Below are positions 53,445 to 61,323 of a DNA stretch of 64,000 bases, in pieces; within the stretch, counting starts at the first letter, position 1, and every line of letters starts with the position of its first letter. The position numbers and the translations under genes are program-made. The notes below the pieces were generated by a model. It had not been told where the DNA came from and ran no database searches. It saw only the letters and a program-made list of their open reading frames with translations. Source of the stretch: Oscillospiraceae bacterium (GTDB lineage Bacteria; Bacillota; Clostridia; Oscillospirales; JAAYXM01); assembly GCA_015068085.1 (NCBI GenBank), contig SVLF01000007.1, forward strand, positions 1-64,000. Reading direction: 5' to 3'.

Positions 53445-54296
53445 TTACTCAAGATAAAGCGTTTCACCGGATGATATCTTGTGCATCTCGCCGTCAATCA
53501 CAAACCATATCTCAAAAAGAGTAGGGTTGTAAATAATTGAACCGTCTGCACTATAGATAAGCGAGTTATATGCATTTACGTATTCGTAAATTTCCATATT
53601 GGTCGCATACCATATATCGTCTTTTCCGGAAAGCTTCTCACAGATTTCATCAAGAAGCTCCCAGCCGGTATAACGCTCAAACTCGTTGCTGTGTCCCCAA
53701 AGGTAAAAGAGTCTTGGACCCCCGCGCGAATTTCTTATCCTGTTTTTCTCGTCATCCATAAAAGCATCGATGTATTCCGGAAGCTCAGGATTTGCGTGGC
53801 GCGTAGTCGGAATCCAGTTATGCCAGTCGGTAGGCAAATGGAACTCCTTATTGTCTCCACGGAGAGATCGGGCATATACAACATCAAGGTCTGTGAGATA
53901 TCTTTTGACGTTTTCGTAAGTAGCGCCGTTTTCAAAATACGTTATCCCTGAATCCGGATACGCCATTCCGCGTATTATAATCCCAAGCTTTTTTTCCCAC
54001 TCAAGCCGACAATCAAGGGTATCGCGGATTCCCTCAATGCATCTCATACTTCCGTTTGCACGGTGAACGGTACCGTGAATGGCAACCTCATGTCCTCTGT
54101 CAAGTATATATTCCCGAACCTGCTCCGCGGTAATATGGTTCTCGCGAAGCCCCTCGTGGTTGAGGTTAAACGTTGCTTTCATCCCGCACGAGGTTATCTT
54201 ATCCGAAAAGCGCATATCCTCACGCAGGCCGTCATCATAGCTTAGCGTTACCGCCTTTGCCTTTCCGCCCGGAAATCTTAAAAATCTGTATTGCAT
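53445..54296 (-). CDS. Polysaccharide deacetylase (CE4/NodB family)
   Basis: The 283-aa protein contains the NodB motif 1 (AVTLSYDDGLREDM, with the D-D pair) and the metal-binding HGTVHRANGS (H-x3-H form). It would remove N- or O-acetyl groups from a polysaccharide. No signal peptide is visible, which is unusual for an enzyme beside surface lyases; it may act on imported oligosaccharides. ATG 54296 follows AAGGAG. It lies 23 bp after the solute-binding-protein gene and 44 bp before the lyase gene. Confidence 0.88.
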   Translation of the reverse strand: MQYRFLRFPGGKAKAVTLSYDDGLREDMRFSDKITSCGMKATFNLNHEGLRENHITAEQVREYILDRGHEVAIHGTVHRANGSMRCIEGIRDTLDCRLEWEKKLGIIIRGMAYPDSGITYFENGATYENVKRYLTDLDVVYARSLRGDNKEFHLPTDWHNWIPTTRHANPELPEYIDAFMDDEKNRIRNSRGGPRLFYLWGHSNEFERYTGWELLDEICEKLSGKDDIWYATNMEIYEYVNAYNSLIYSADGSIIYNPTLFEIWFVIDGEMHKISSGETLYLE

Positions 54297-54319
54297 AACA
54301 CCCGCTCCTTGCACCCAAA

Positions 54320-55885
54320 CTATTTTATCTTGTTATACGCATTTTCGTAAACCGCGAGAAGCTCTTTAATCGGAAGAGATGAAAGCTCCTTTTGGAATTC
54401 ATCCCATTCACTCATCGGACGCTGACCGATAATGAACTTCTGAATATTTTCTTTTACCATTGTACCAAGCGTTGTGCTGTAATCCGCCACTTCTGCTTTC
54501 TCCGCTGAGCTTAAGTTTATATATACAGTCGGATCAAGCTTCGGATAAGTATACTCAAGAACAAAATCAGTCGTTGCCGCCTGTTCCTCGGACATACCCG
54601 CCTCTGCTGCCGCCGGATCGATACGGAGATATGAACCGATTGTCTGGAAGCCGTAAAGAACCTGCGCATTGTTCTCTCCCTCTGGGAAGATAAAGCGTTT
54701 TTTGCCGTTGACTACCTCATAGGTTTCGCCTTCTTTGCCCCACGAAACAAGCTCGCTTCCCTCGTTGGAATAGAACCAGTTTATGTATCTCCATGCATTT
54801 GCAATGGATGCCTCATCTCCGGTGTTTGCAACTGCCATACCGGTCGGGTCCCAGTTGAGCTTGTTAAACATCGGAACACCGATACCGTTATCCGCATGCG
54901 GCGGTTTCATAGCTGTAAGGTTAAACTCCGGATTGTTAGGACGTGCAAGATTGTTGAAGAAGTCAATACGAATCTGATACTCCGGCATGATAAAGCCGCG
55001 GTCTGTGGTAACAAGCTCCTGCCACGAAGAAGTGTTGATTGTGAAATAATCCTGCGGAATAAGCTTTTCGTCATACATCTTCTTGAAGAATGTTACGAGC
55101 TGAAGCATAATGTCGCTTTCTGCCGTTCCGTAGCTCCACTTTTCATTATCGAAATCATAATAAACGCCATAGCTGAAATTCGGCTTCCACATTGAGCCTA
55201 TAACAGCAAGATTGTTGATGCCGTTTCTCATGCAGAAGGGATATGACTCAGGATACAGCTCTTTAAGCTTTTTTGAAACTGTGTAAAGCTCATCAAGAGT
55301 TTCCGGAGTTTTGAGACCGTGTTTGTCGAAAATATCCTTGCGATAGAGCCATGCGCGAACATTCTTTGAACGCTCCATACCGTAGACAGGCGTGAAATAC
55401 ACCTTCCCGTCAACCGCTTTATGCATATCTCTCATCCACTGCTCATCCTCGGAAACGCTATCCCAGAACTTATTATAGTCCGGCAGGAACTCTTCATAAT
55501 CATCAAAGGCAAGGAATGCGCCCTGCTCGCAGTAGTCTGAAAACGTTCCCGGTCTGCCGGAAAACCCGAATACATCCGGCAAGGAATCCGGTGCTGCCAT
55601 TGTGAGCGAAAACTTTGTTCCGAAGTCCGAAGACGGAACAGCGTTAACATTGATAGTCCCGCCGATTGCCTCTTCTATGTACTCCCATACCTTCCAGTTT
55701 TCGTCATACGGCCAGCTTGCATGGCTTGCTATAGTGATGTCAAGCACTGCATCATCGGGAATTTGCTTTCCCTCCGGAATGTCATAGGAGACCTCCCCCG
55801 AAAGCGCTTTCTCCCCCGCACCGCCGCAAGCGGCAAGCGATAAAATCATAAGTCCTGCAAGAATTAAGCTTAAAAATCTTTTCAT
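54320..55885 (-). CDS. Extracellular solute-binding lipoprotein (sugar ABC type)
   Basis: This 521-aa lipoprotein has a signal peptide and lipobox LSLAACGG. The body is a family-1 solute-binding fold of the LplA type (SLPDVFGFSGRPGTFSDYCEQGAFLAFDDYEEFLPDYNKFWD; WRYINWFYSNEGSELVSWGKEGETY). It would bind oligosaccharides for an ABC transporter. No permease or ATPase genes are present in the window. GGAGGACAACAAC precedes ATG 55885. The promoter carries a 17-bp motif shared with the esterase gene, immediately upstream of the -10 region. Confidence 0.88.
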   Translation of the reverse strand: MKRFLSLILAGLMILSLAACGGAGEKALSGEVSYDIPEGKQIPDDAVLDITIASHASWPYDENWKVWEYIEEAIGGTINVNAVPSSDFGTKFSLTMAAPDSLPDVFGFSGRPGTFSDYCEQGAFLAFDDYEEFLPDYNKFWDSVSEDEQWMRDMHKAVDGKVYFTPVYGMERSKNVRAWLYRKDIFDKHGLKTPETLDELYTVSKKLKELYPESYPFCMRNGINNLAVIGSMWKPNFSYGVYYDFDNEKWSYGTAESDIMLQLVTFFKKMYDEKLIPQDYFTINTSSWQELVTTDRGFIMPEYQIRIDFFNNLARPNNPEFNLTAMKPPHADNGIGVPMFNKLNWDPTGMAVANTGDEASIANAWRYINWFYSNEGSELVSWGKEGETYEVVNGKKRFIFPEGENNAQVLYGFQTIGSYLRIDPAAAEAGMSEEQAATTDFVLEYTYPKLDPTVYINLSSAEKAEVADYSTTLGTMVKENIQKFIIGQRPMSEWDEFQKELSSLPIKELLAVYENAYNKIK

Positions 55886-55930
55886 GTTGTTGTCCTCCAT
55901 TTATTAAGAATATTTTACAACCTTAGTTAT

Positions 55931-55971
55931 ATTATATAATGCGTAAATCGCAATTTTAATAAAATCGTTCA
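55931..55971 (-). promoter_or_regulatory. Promoter with AraC-type box, SBP-deacetylase-lyase operon
   Basis: On the minus strand TGAACGATTTTATTAAA ends 18 nt before TATAAT. The -35 hexamer within the motif is poor, as expected for an activator-dependent promoter. The arrangement is identical in front of the esterase gene. Confidence 0.75.
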
Positions 55972-56015
55972 CGTTCTGCAAAATTTCATATAGTAATTTG
56001 TGGGAATATAAATGA

Positions 56016-56037
56016 GCGGAGAGGATGTCCTCTCCGC
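56016..56037. repeat. Inverted repeat downstream of a surface-gene remnant
   Basis: GCGGAGAGGA-TG-TCCTCTCCGC, a perfect 10-bp stem. It is probably the old terminator of the gene whose 3' remnant lies at 56047-56094. Confidence 0.55.
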
Positions 56038-56046
56038 CCGTGAATT

Positions 56047-56094
56047 TTAGTCTGCGTAGATTACGCGGTATGTGCCGTTACTTTGAAAAACCGG
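56047..56094 (-). pseudogene. 3' remnant of a surface-protein gene
   Basis: The minus strand reads FQSNGTYRVIYAD-stop, matching the C-terminus DNDNGTYRVIYAN-stop of the 923-aa surface protein at 57146. The similarity ends exactly where the toxin-antitoxin promoter begins. Confidence 0.65.
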
Positions 56095-56150
56095 TTGACA
56101 AATTAAGTATTTTTATGTATAATGAAACTACGATAATATCGTAGTTTCAT
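56095..56150 (+). promoter_or_regulatory. HigBA-type promoter with 29-bp palindromic operator
   Basis: Consensus TTGACA-17 nt-TATAAT. The palindrome with arms ATGAAACTACGATA and TATCGTAGTTTCAT (56122-56150, one central base) overlaps the end of the -10 box, the expected place for autorepression by the antitoxin. Confidence 0.85.
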
Positions 56151-56163
56151 TGGATGTGATAAA

Positions 56164-56493
56164 ATGACAAGAGAATTTGTTCATACCGCTCCTTTTCTCA
56201 AATGTTGGAAGGCGATGGGCTTAAGCACGGACGATTTAAGAAAGCTTGAACTGATACTGCTTAAAAGTCCGCAGTCAGGTGATGTAATACAAGGGACTGG
56301 CGGTGCGCGCAAGCTCCGGATTCGTCTTGAGGGAAAAGGAAAAAGCGGAGGCGGCAGAGTTATATATCTTGATATTTTCGAAAAAGAGAAATTATATTTT
56401 CTTTTTGCATATCCTAAAAATGTACAAGAGGATTTGATCCCTGAGCAAAAAGAAGCAATCAGGATGTTAATAAACAGAATAAAGGAGGAATAA
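56164..56493 (+). CDS. RelE/HigB-type toxin
   Basis: This 109-aa ParE/RelE-superfamily protein (phage-derived Gp49-like/HigB group) contains TDDLRKLELILLKSPQSGDVIQGTGGARKLRIRLEGKGKSGGGRVIYLDIFEKEKLYFLFAYPKN, with the typical G-x-R-K-x-R and RVIY strands. It probably cleaves mRNA at the ribosome. It precedes its antitoxin by 4 bp, the toxin-first order of HigBA. The conserved RKLR and terminal Tyr/Phe positions look intact. Confidence 0.88.
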   Translation: MTREFVHTAPFLKCWKAMGLSTDDLRKLELILLKSPQSGDVIQGTGGARKLRIRLEGKGKSGGGRVIYLDIFEKEKLYFLFAYPKNVQEDLIPEQKEAIRMLINRIKEE

Positions 56494-56497
56494 GCTT

Positions 56498-56848
56498 ATG
56501 CACGAACCGAACTTTAAATCTTCACTATCTATGAATGAAATCGAAGAAAATTTCAAAAACATTGATTTCTTTTCCGGAATTATGGATGGTCTTAACGAGG
56601 CTCTTGCTTACGAAAAGGGAAAAGCTTCTTCTGTATCCTTTGCAAGAAAACAAAGCCTTCCTTCCGTAAACGTCGTCGAAATCAGAAAATCGCTTTCCAT
56701 GACGCAAAAATCCTTCGCTTCTGTTCTCGGCGTTTCATCCCGCACTGTTGAGTCATGGGAAAGCGGAAAAACAACTCCAACCCCAACAGCAAAAAAACTG
56801 ATACATTTAATTTCTCAAGATCATACACTGATTGATAGGTTGATGTAA
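56498..56848 (+). CDS. XRE-type antitoxin (HigA/NadS-like)
   Basis: This 116-aa protein has an N-terminal toxin-wrapping region (FSGIMDGLNEALAYEKGKAS) and a C-terminal HTH (VVEIRKSLSMTQKSFASVLGVSSRTVESWESGKTTPTPTAKKLI). It should neutralise the upstream toxin and repress the operon through the 29-bp palindrome. The gene ends just before a CTGGGCTG/CAGCCCAG hairpin (56869-56892). Confidence 0.88.
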   Translation: MHEPNFKSSLSMNEIEENFKNIDFFSGIMDGLNEALAYEKGKASSVSFARKQSLPSVNVVEIRKSLSMTQKSFASVLGVSSRTVESWESGKTTPTPTAKKLIHLISQDHTLIDRLM

Positions 56849-56868
56849 AACGCGCATTCAGTTACATC

Positions 56869-56892
56869 TGGGCTGTAGCAAAACAGCCCAGA
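56869..56892 (+). terminator. Hairpin after the HigBA-type operon
   Basis: CTGGGCTG-8 nt-CAGCCCAG, about 20 bp beyond the antitoxin stop. No T-run follows, so termination is uncertain. Confidence 0.5.
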
Positions 56893-56894
56893 CC

Positions 56895-57016
56895 GCATAA
56901 AGTGTAAAAGTGATATTTTTTTGCAGATAACATCGGAAAAGTATATGGTATGAAGTATGAAAGTAAATTGAAAATTCGGCAGAAGCCGAATTTGAGGATT
57001 TAGTTACACTTTATGC
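56895..57016. repeat. 122-bp segment bounded by 13-bp inverted repeats
   Basis: GCATAAAGTGTAA (56895-56907) and its exact complement (57004-57016) enclose an AT-rich stretch with an AAATTCGGC/GCCGAATTT hairpin. This may be a small non-autonomous element or a structured transcript. No gene is visible in 56849-57145. Confidence 0.45.
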
Positions 57017-57102
57017 GTAAAGCTTATCGGACCTCTCGACGTACTTATGTACTACTTCGGGTCCGATTTGCTCATTCTGCACTATTTTTCTAAAGCCCCA
57101 AA

Positions 57103-57136
57103 GGGATTGTAGCAAAATGCATTTCGCTACAATCCC
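57103..57136 (-). terminator. Terminator of the 923-aa surface-protein gene
   Basis: GGGATTGTAGC and GCTACAATCCC form an 11-bp stem ten bases beyond the stop codon on the minus strand. Confidence 0.7.
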
Positions 57137-57145
57137 CCGTAAATT

Positions 57146-59917
57146 TTAGTTTGCGTAAATTACGCGGTATGTGCCGTTGTCGTTGTAGATGAGGTATGCT
57201 GTTGCAGCATCCACATCCGCACTGTCATACGGCTTTGCGGTAAACTGGCCACGCAAATTGTTCTTCGCTTCGCGGGATACTGCACGGCTGTTTGCAGAAT
57301 TTATTTTTGCATTTGCTCCGAAGAGAATACCAACTTCAACAATGTTCGCGCCGTTAGCATCGTAAGAAATCATTCTTGCACCATCTGTTTTCTTATCGTC
57401 GATTGAGATAATCGGCTTGTTGTCATTTTCTGCTTCTTCAAATGTAATCGTTGCTTCGCTCCATACGCAGTAGGTGTAGCTCGTTCCGTAAGCAACCGTC
57501 TCGCCGTTTACTTTCCAGAAGCCGGCATTATCTGCGCTCATCTCTATTTCCGTATCATATGCATATGTACCGGATGATTTATTGCTTGTCACATTTGCCG
57601 GAACCGTTACAGCAAAGCTGTCTGTGTCCGTAAACTTTGCAACAACGCGGGTAAGCTTTTCAAACACCTTATCTGCTGCAATTTTACTCTCACCGTCTAC
57701 CGTCCAGAAGAAGCTGTTGTAACCTGTAAGAGTCGGTGTTACGCCATTTGCAAGCGTACCAAACGTTTCATTATCGACAGCCTTGCTTGCAAGGAACTGT
57801 CCGTTGAAGTTGTAGAATTCAACGTTTACCGCTGCATCAGTTGCAGTGTCAACATCATAAACTGCGGTGAGATAGGTGTTTGTAAGAAGCGGGAAAGAAT
57901 ATGTTTTGCTTGTCGTTACCCACACGCCGTTATCACGGCTTCCGCGCTTCCAGCCGCGGAAGATGTATCCCTCAACATCACTTGCTGTTACCTTAACTGT
58001 TTTTCCGGGAGTTATATCTGGTGTTGTATTTCCGACTTTATAGTCTTCAATATTCGTCGTGACTCCTGCATTATCCGCAAGAGTTGATGTTGCCATAAAC
58101 TGAACAGTTTCTACTTCATCTGTTGCAGTTTTATCAACAACCGTAACTGTTCGCGTTGCGGTTACTGCATTGTCATCCTCGCCAATTGTTGCGGTAATGT
58201 CTGCTGTACCTGTTCCGACTGCTGTGATTGTTTTGCCTTCCACCTTAACAACAGATGTATCTGAGCTTACATAAGTTGTCGTATCATCGCTCTGTGCTAT
58301 GACATCACCATTAGTGTCACAAGCTATCGCACCGGTGATGGTTGCAGTGTTATCAGTGTCATTAAGGGTAAGAGTTGTCTTGTCCATCTCGACTATCGCC
58401 GGCATGGGAAGTGTTACGCCTGTGCCGTTGGTAAGGGTGAAGTTACCGACATATCCGTATCCGTCACTTGCTAAGAAAGAAATAATATGATATCCTTTTT
58501 CAAGTTCAATACCTGTCATAACATTAGGTTCACTTCTGACCGCATAATCATCCGCAGTTGCACTTGTTCTGTCGCAACTATATTCAGCTACTTTTCTTCC
58601 TAATTTCTCATTCCCGTTTGTCAATTCTACATTTTCTGCGTCGCTGACCCAAACCTCTGTATTTCCCGCTCCTGTATACTCCTGATTCCACATCTCCATA
58701 GTGTAATTACCTGTTTGCGGAACATATATTTCAAAAGCAAGCGCAATCGTATTCGTCAACTGAATTCCCGGTTTAGACAAGCGAAGTCTCAAATTTCCTC
58801 CGGATTGAGCCGGATTTGCAGTCTTAGAATTGTGTCCATAATATCTGTAGAATCCCTTCGAATAATCATAAGTAAGCGCTGTTAAAAAACCTTCGTTCAA
58901 CCTATCCAACATACCGTCTCCGATTTGGTAATCAATCGAAACGCCTTCTGCGGTGACAGTTATTTTTTCAGAAGATGCTACTTCCGGATAACCGTCTACA
59001 GTTGCAGTGATTGTAGTTGTACCATAAGCTTTCGCCGTGATAGCACCATTTTCATCAACAGTTGCTATGTTTTTATCACTACTAGAATAAGTAACCTTGT
59101 AATCCTCCGGTGCAACTGAACCGTCACTCATATATGCAGTCGCTGTCATCTGTGCTGTTTCGCCAATCTGAAGCTCTGTCTTATCATCAACAACGACAGT
59201 ATCCATTGTCATTGGAATTAAATTCACGTCATTTTCTCCGTCACCATCAAGAGTGATGGTTCCCGGATACAAGCGTGCGTTTGTACTATCTGTTTTTCCA
59301 GCAATTCCCTTATAAACAACTAAATATGTTCCGGATTCTGAAAACTCATAGTCCCCTACGTTTACCTGAGTTTCGCTATTTTTACTGCTTCCGTCATTAA
59401 GAAAATCCAAACTTGTTGTCTGTGCTGTTTTATCTACCAACGCCTCAGCTATCTGAGCATCTGTGTATTCTGTACCGGTAGTTTCATTAATCAAAGGAAG
59501 TATCCACATTCCAGCCTGCTGTGCTGCGCCAGCAGTAGTGGATGAATCTTTCATATAACCATGGTTGAGAACTATGTCATATTTTCCTTTTCGAGGAACA
59601 TATATTTCAATCGCTACCCAATCACCAACCAAAGCATTATAATAAATACAATACGAATTTTGTACACTAAACACCCTGTTTGTTGCTTTCGAATTATATT
59701 TCCAAAAACCATTTGTATCATCGAAAGTAACTTTGGTTAAATCTTCCCCTATCGCCGTATCATTAAAATTATACCCCGCACCGGAAACCATTCCATACTT
59801 CACCGTAATCCCGGAGTATTCCATTTCCGTCTCCGTCGTTGTATCTTCCGCAAATACTGCGGGAACGAGGCTTATGATGAGTGCCAATGCGAGTAATGTG
59901 CTTAAAAATCTTTTCAC
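57146..59917 (-). CDS. Large secreted multi-module surface protein
   Basis: The 923-aa protein has a signal peptide (KRFLSTLLALALIISLVPAVFA). Its N-terminal module (residues about 30-235) is near-identical in key blocks to that of the lyase (YGMVSGAGY, VQNSYCIYYN, AAQQAGMWILPLINE). Big2-like domains alternate with a second module copy (about 320-510). A beta-repeat region follows (GYIFRGWKRGSRDNGVW, YNFNGQFLASKAV), then a C-terminal domain ending NGTYRVIYAN. It has no SLH, LPXTG or catalytic motif, so it is probably a carbohydrate-binding companion of the lyase. It lies downstream of the esterase gene. Confidence 0.85.
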   Translation of the reverse strand: MKRFLSTLLALALIISLVPAVFAEDTTTETEMEYSGITVKYGMVSGAGYNFNDTAIGEDLTKVTFDDTNGFWKYNSKATNRVFSVQNSYCIYYNALVGDWVAIEIYVPRKGKYDIVLNHGYMKDSSTTAGAAQQAGMWILPLINETTGTEYTDAQIAEALVDKTAQTTSLDFLNDGSSKNSETQVNVGDYEFSESGTYLVVYKGIAGKTDSTNARLYPGTITLDGDGENDVNLIPMTMDTVVVDDKTELQIGETAQMTATAYMSDGSVAPEDYKVTYSSSDKNIATVDENGAITAKAYGTTTITATVDGYPEVASSEKITVTAEGVSIDYQIGDGMLDRLNEGFLTALTYDYSKGFYRYYGHNSKTANPAQSGGNLRLRLSKPGIQLTNTIALAFEIYVPQTGNYTMEMWNQEYTGAGNTEVWVSDAENVELTNGNEKLGRKVAEYSCDRTSATADDYAVRSEPNVMTGIELEKGYHIISFLASDGYGYVGNFTLTNGTGVTLPMPAIVEMDKTTLTLNDTDNTATITGAIACDTNGDVIAQSDDTTTYVSSDTSVVKVEGKTITAVGTGTADITATIGEDDNAVTATRTVTVVDKTATDEVETVQFMATSTLADNAGVTTNIEDYKVGNTTPDITPGKTVKVTASDVEGYIFRGWKRGSRDNGVWVTTSKTYSFPLLTNTYLTAVYDVDTATDAAVNVEFYNFNGQFLASKAVDNETFGTLANGVTPTLTGYNSFFWTVDGESKIAADKVFEKLTRVVAKFTDTDSFAVTVPANVTSNKSSGTYAYDTEIEMSADNAGFWKVNGETVAYGTSYTYCVWSEATITFEEAENDNKPIISIDDKKTDGARMISYDANGANIVEVGILFGANAKINSANSRAVSREAKNNLRGQFTAKPYDSADVDAATAYLIYNDNGTYRVIYAN

Positions 59918-59974
59918 TTTGTTTTCCTCCTTGAATTTTGTTTTTATTTTAAATGTATTTGCTACTTAATTTAG

Positions 59975-60015
59975 TTTGGTGTTGTAATTACAACACCAAA
60001 GGGCATATGCCCTTT
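59975..60015. repeat. Two adjoining perfect palindromes
   Basis: A 26-bp palindrome (arm TTTGGTGTTGTAA) runs into an 18-bp palindrome (AAAGGGCATATGCCCTTT). They lie between the esterase stop and the surface-protein start and may terminate esterase transcription. Confidence 0.65.
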
Positions 60016-60038
60016 CGGATGGAAGCTTTCCCCTCTCG

Positions 60039-60067
60039 TGTCATCCTGAGGCTTGCCGAAGGATCTC
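60039..60067. repeat. Short REP-like sequence
   Basis: GTCATCCTGAG...CCGAAGGATCT resembles a short palindromic repeat (TCATCCTGAG-AAGGATCT) that I recall as widespread in intergenic regions of bacterial genomes. This is a recollection, not a search result. Confidence 0.35.
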
Positions 60068-60100
60068 CCGCGCATCCCTCCACTCTCGAAAGAGAAGCTT

Positions 60101-61141
60101 TTAAAACGGAGTTACCTTATATCCGTCCGTAACAGCGGTTGCATCTTCAATAAACGCAAGCAGCGCATCAAAGTCGGACGGAAGATGTGCGTGTCCGCCC
60201 TCGCGGAGACGATATGCAATGTTTTCCGGCACTCCGTAAAGCTCCCACACTTCTTTCGCGGCCTCGTGGGTGAGGTATGCCCCCTTCGGGTTTGCCCATG
60301 TATCGTCGCTTCCGTTCGTTTCAAGCAAGCATCGCGGTGCAACGCACGCTTTTAAGAAATGCTGGTCAAACGGCAGCTCGTGGTCGCGCCCGATATATTC
60401 CTTGAGCTTCGGACCGAACCAGTATGCAACACCGCGCAGAATTTCTTCAAGACGCTCGTTTCCGCGCTTTCCGTCGCGCGGCTCTGTTCGATAGCGGAAG
60501 CATCCGCCACCGCCGCACCCCGAGCCATTCGGGTTTACAACGGCGAAGCGTTCATCAACCGCTCCGGCAAGAAGCACTGTCTTTCCCCCGCGGGAATGAC
60601 CGGTTATCGTAACCTTTTCCGTATCAACAAACGGTAATGTTTCGAGCGCGTCCATCGCGCGGGAATATCCCCACGCCCACGCGGAAATTGCTCCAAAGGC
60701 AAGCCCCGGATACATTTCATAAATTCCGCCCGTGCGATCCTCATGGTGTAAATCCTTTGCAAACTCAACTCTGTTAAACTTTGCAACTACATATCCGCGC
60801 GCAATTGCATCGTCAATAACCGTGTCACTGCAATTGCGGTAGCATCCATCGCCGGTAAGGATGACGGGGTATTTCTTTCCTTCCTCAAGCGGACGCGGCT
60901 TGAACACCTGCATCATAAAGTTAAACCGCTCATTAATATGAACCTTCATACTAAGCGCATTTATCGGATGCTGAAGCTGTTCAACGCGGATGCTCTCCGG
61001 CTCCGGCGGAAGACCGCCGTACTCGAGGTCAACTATTCTATCAAGAATCTCACGTCGGCGCTTTCGCCACGCCTCTACGCTGTTTCCCGAATCAATCGGC
61101 GGAAGCGGCGCAAGGAGTCTGTCCTGCATACTTTTCATCAT
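60101..61141 (-). CDS. CE15-like (glucuronoyl esterase-type) alpha/beta hydrolase
   Basis: The 346-aa protein is a serine hydrolase with nucleophile elbow TITGHSRGGKTVLLAGAVD (GHSRxGK form seen in bacterial CE15 and related acetylxylan-type esterases), then NPNGSGCGGGGCFRYR and a late GGHAHLPSD carrying the probable catalytic histidine. CE15 enzymes cleave ester bonds to glucuronic acid side chains. No signal peptide is visible, so it would act on imported fragments. GAGGAAGGG precedes the ATGs at 61141/61138. Its promoter carries the 17-bp AraC-type motif. Confidence 0.82.
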   Translation of the reverse strand: MMKSMQDRLLAPLPPIDSGNSVEAWRKRRREILDRIVDLEYGGLPPEPESIRVEQLQHPINALSMKVHINERFNFMMQVFKPRPLEEGKKYPVILTGDGCYRNCSDTVIDDAIARGYVVAKFNRVEFAKDLHHEDRTGGIYEMYPGLAFGAISAWAWGYSRAMDALETLPFVDTEKVTITGHSRGGKTVLLAGAVDERFAVVNPNGSGCGGGGCFRYRTEPRDGKRGNERLEEILRGVAYWFGPKLKEYIGRDHELPFDQHFLKACVAPRCLLETNGSDDTWANPKGAYLTHEAAKEVWELYGVPENIAYRLREGGHAHLPSDFDALLAFIEDATAVTDGYKVTPF

Positions 61142-61178
61142 CCCTTCCTCAATTTTTGTTAAAAATGTATTACATTAC

Positions 61179-61225
61179 GGCTTTATTATATATCCTATAC
61201 AACCCGAATTTAATAAAATCGTTCA
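61179..61225 (-). promoter_or_regulatory. Esterase promoter with AraC-type box
   Basis: On the minus strand TGAACGATTTTATTAAA is followed after exactly 18 nt by TATAAT. Motif, orientation and distance to the start codon (68 versus 70 nt) match the solute-binding-protein promoter. Confidence 0.78.
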
Positions 61226-61260
61226 TAATTTCAAAAATTTTTTTTACAAGGTTTTGTATG

Positions 61261-61290
61261 TTGACAAACAGGAACGAATGGTGCTATATT
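61261..61290 (+). promoter_or_regulatory. Promoter of the AraC regulator
   Basis: TTGACA-18 nt-TATATT, about 34 bp upstream of the start codon and divergent from the esterase promoter. Confidence 0.7.
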
Positions 61291-61323
61291 ATAATTATAA
61301 ATTCAAAAAAGGGATGTGAGAAA

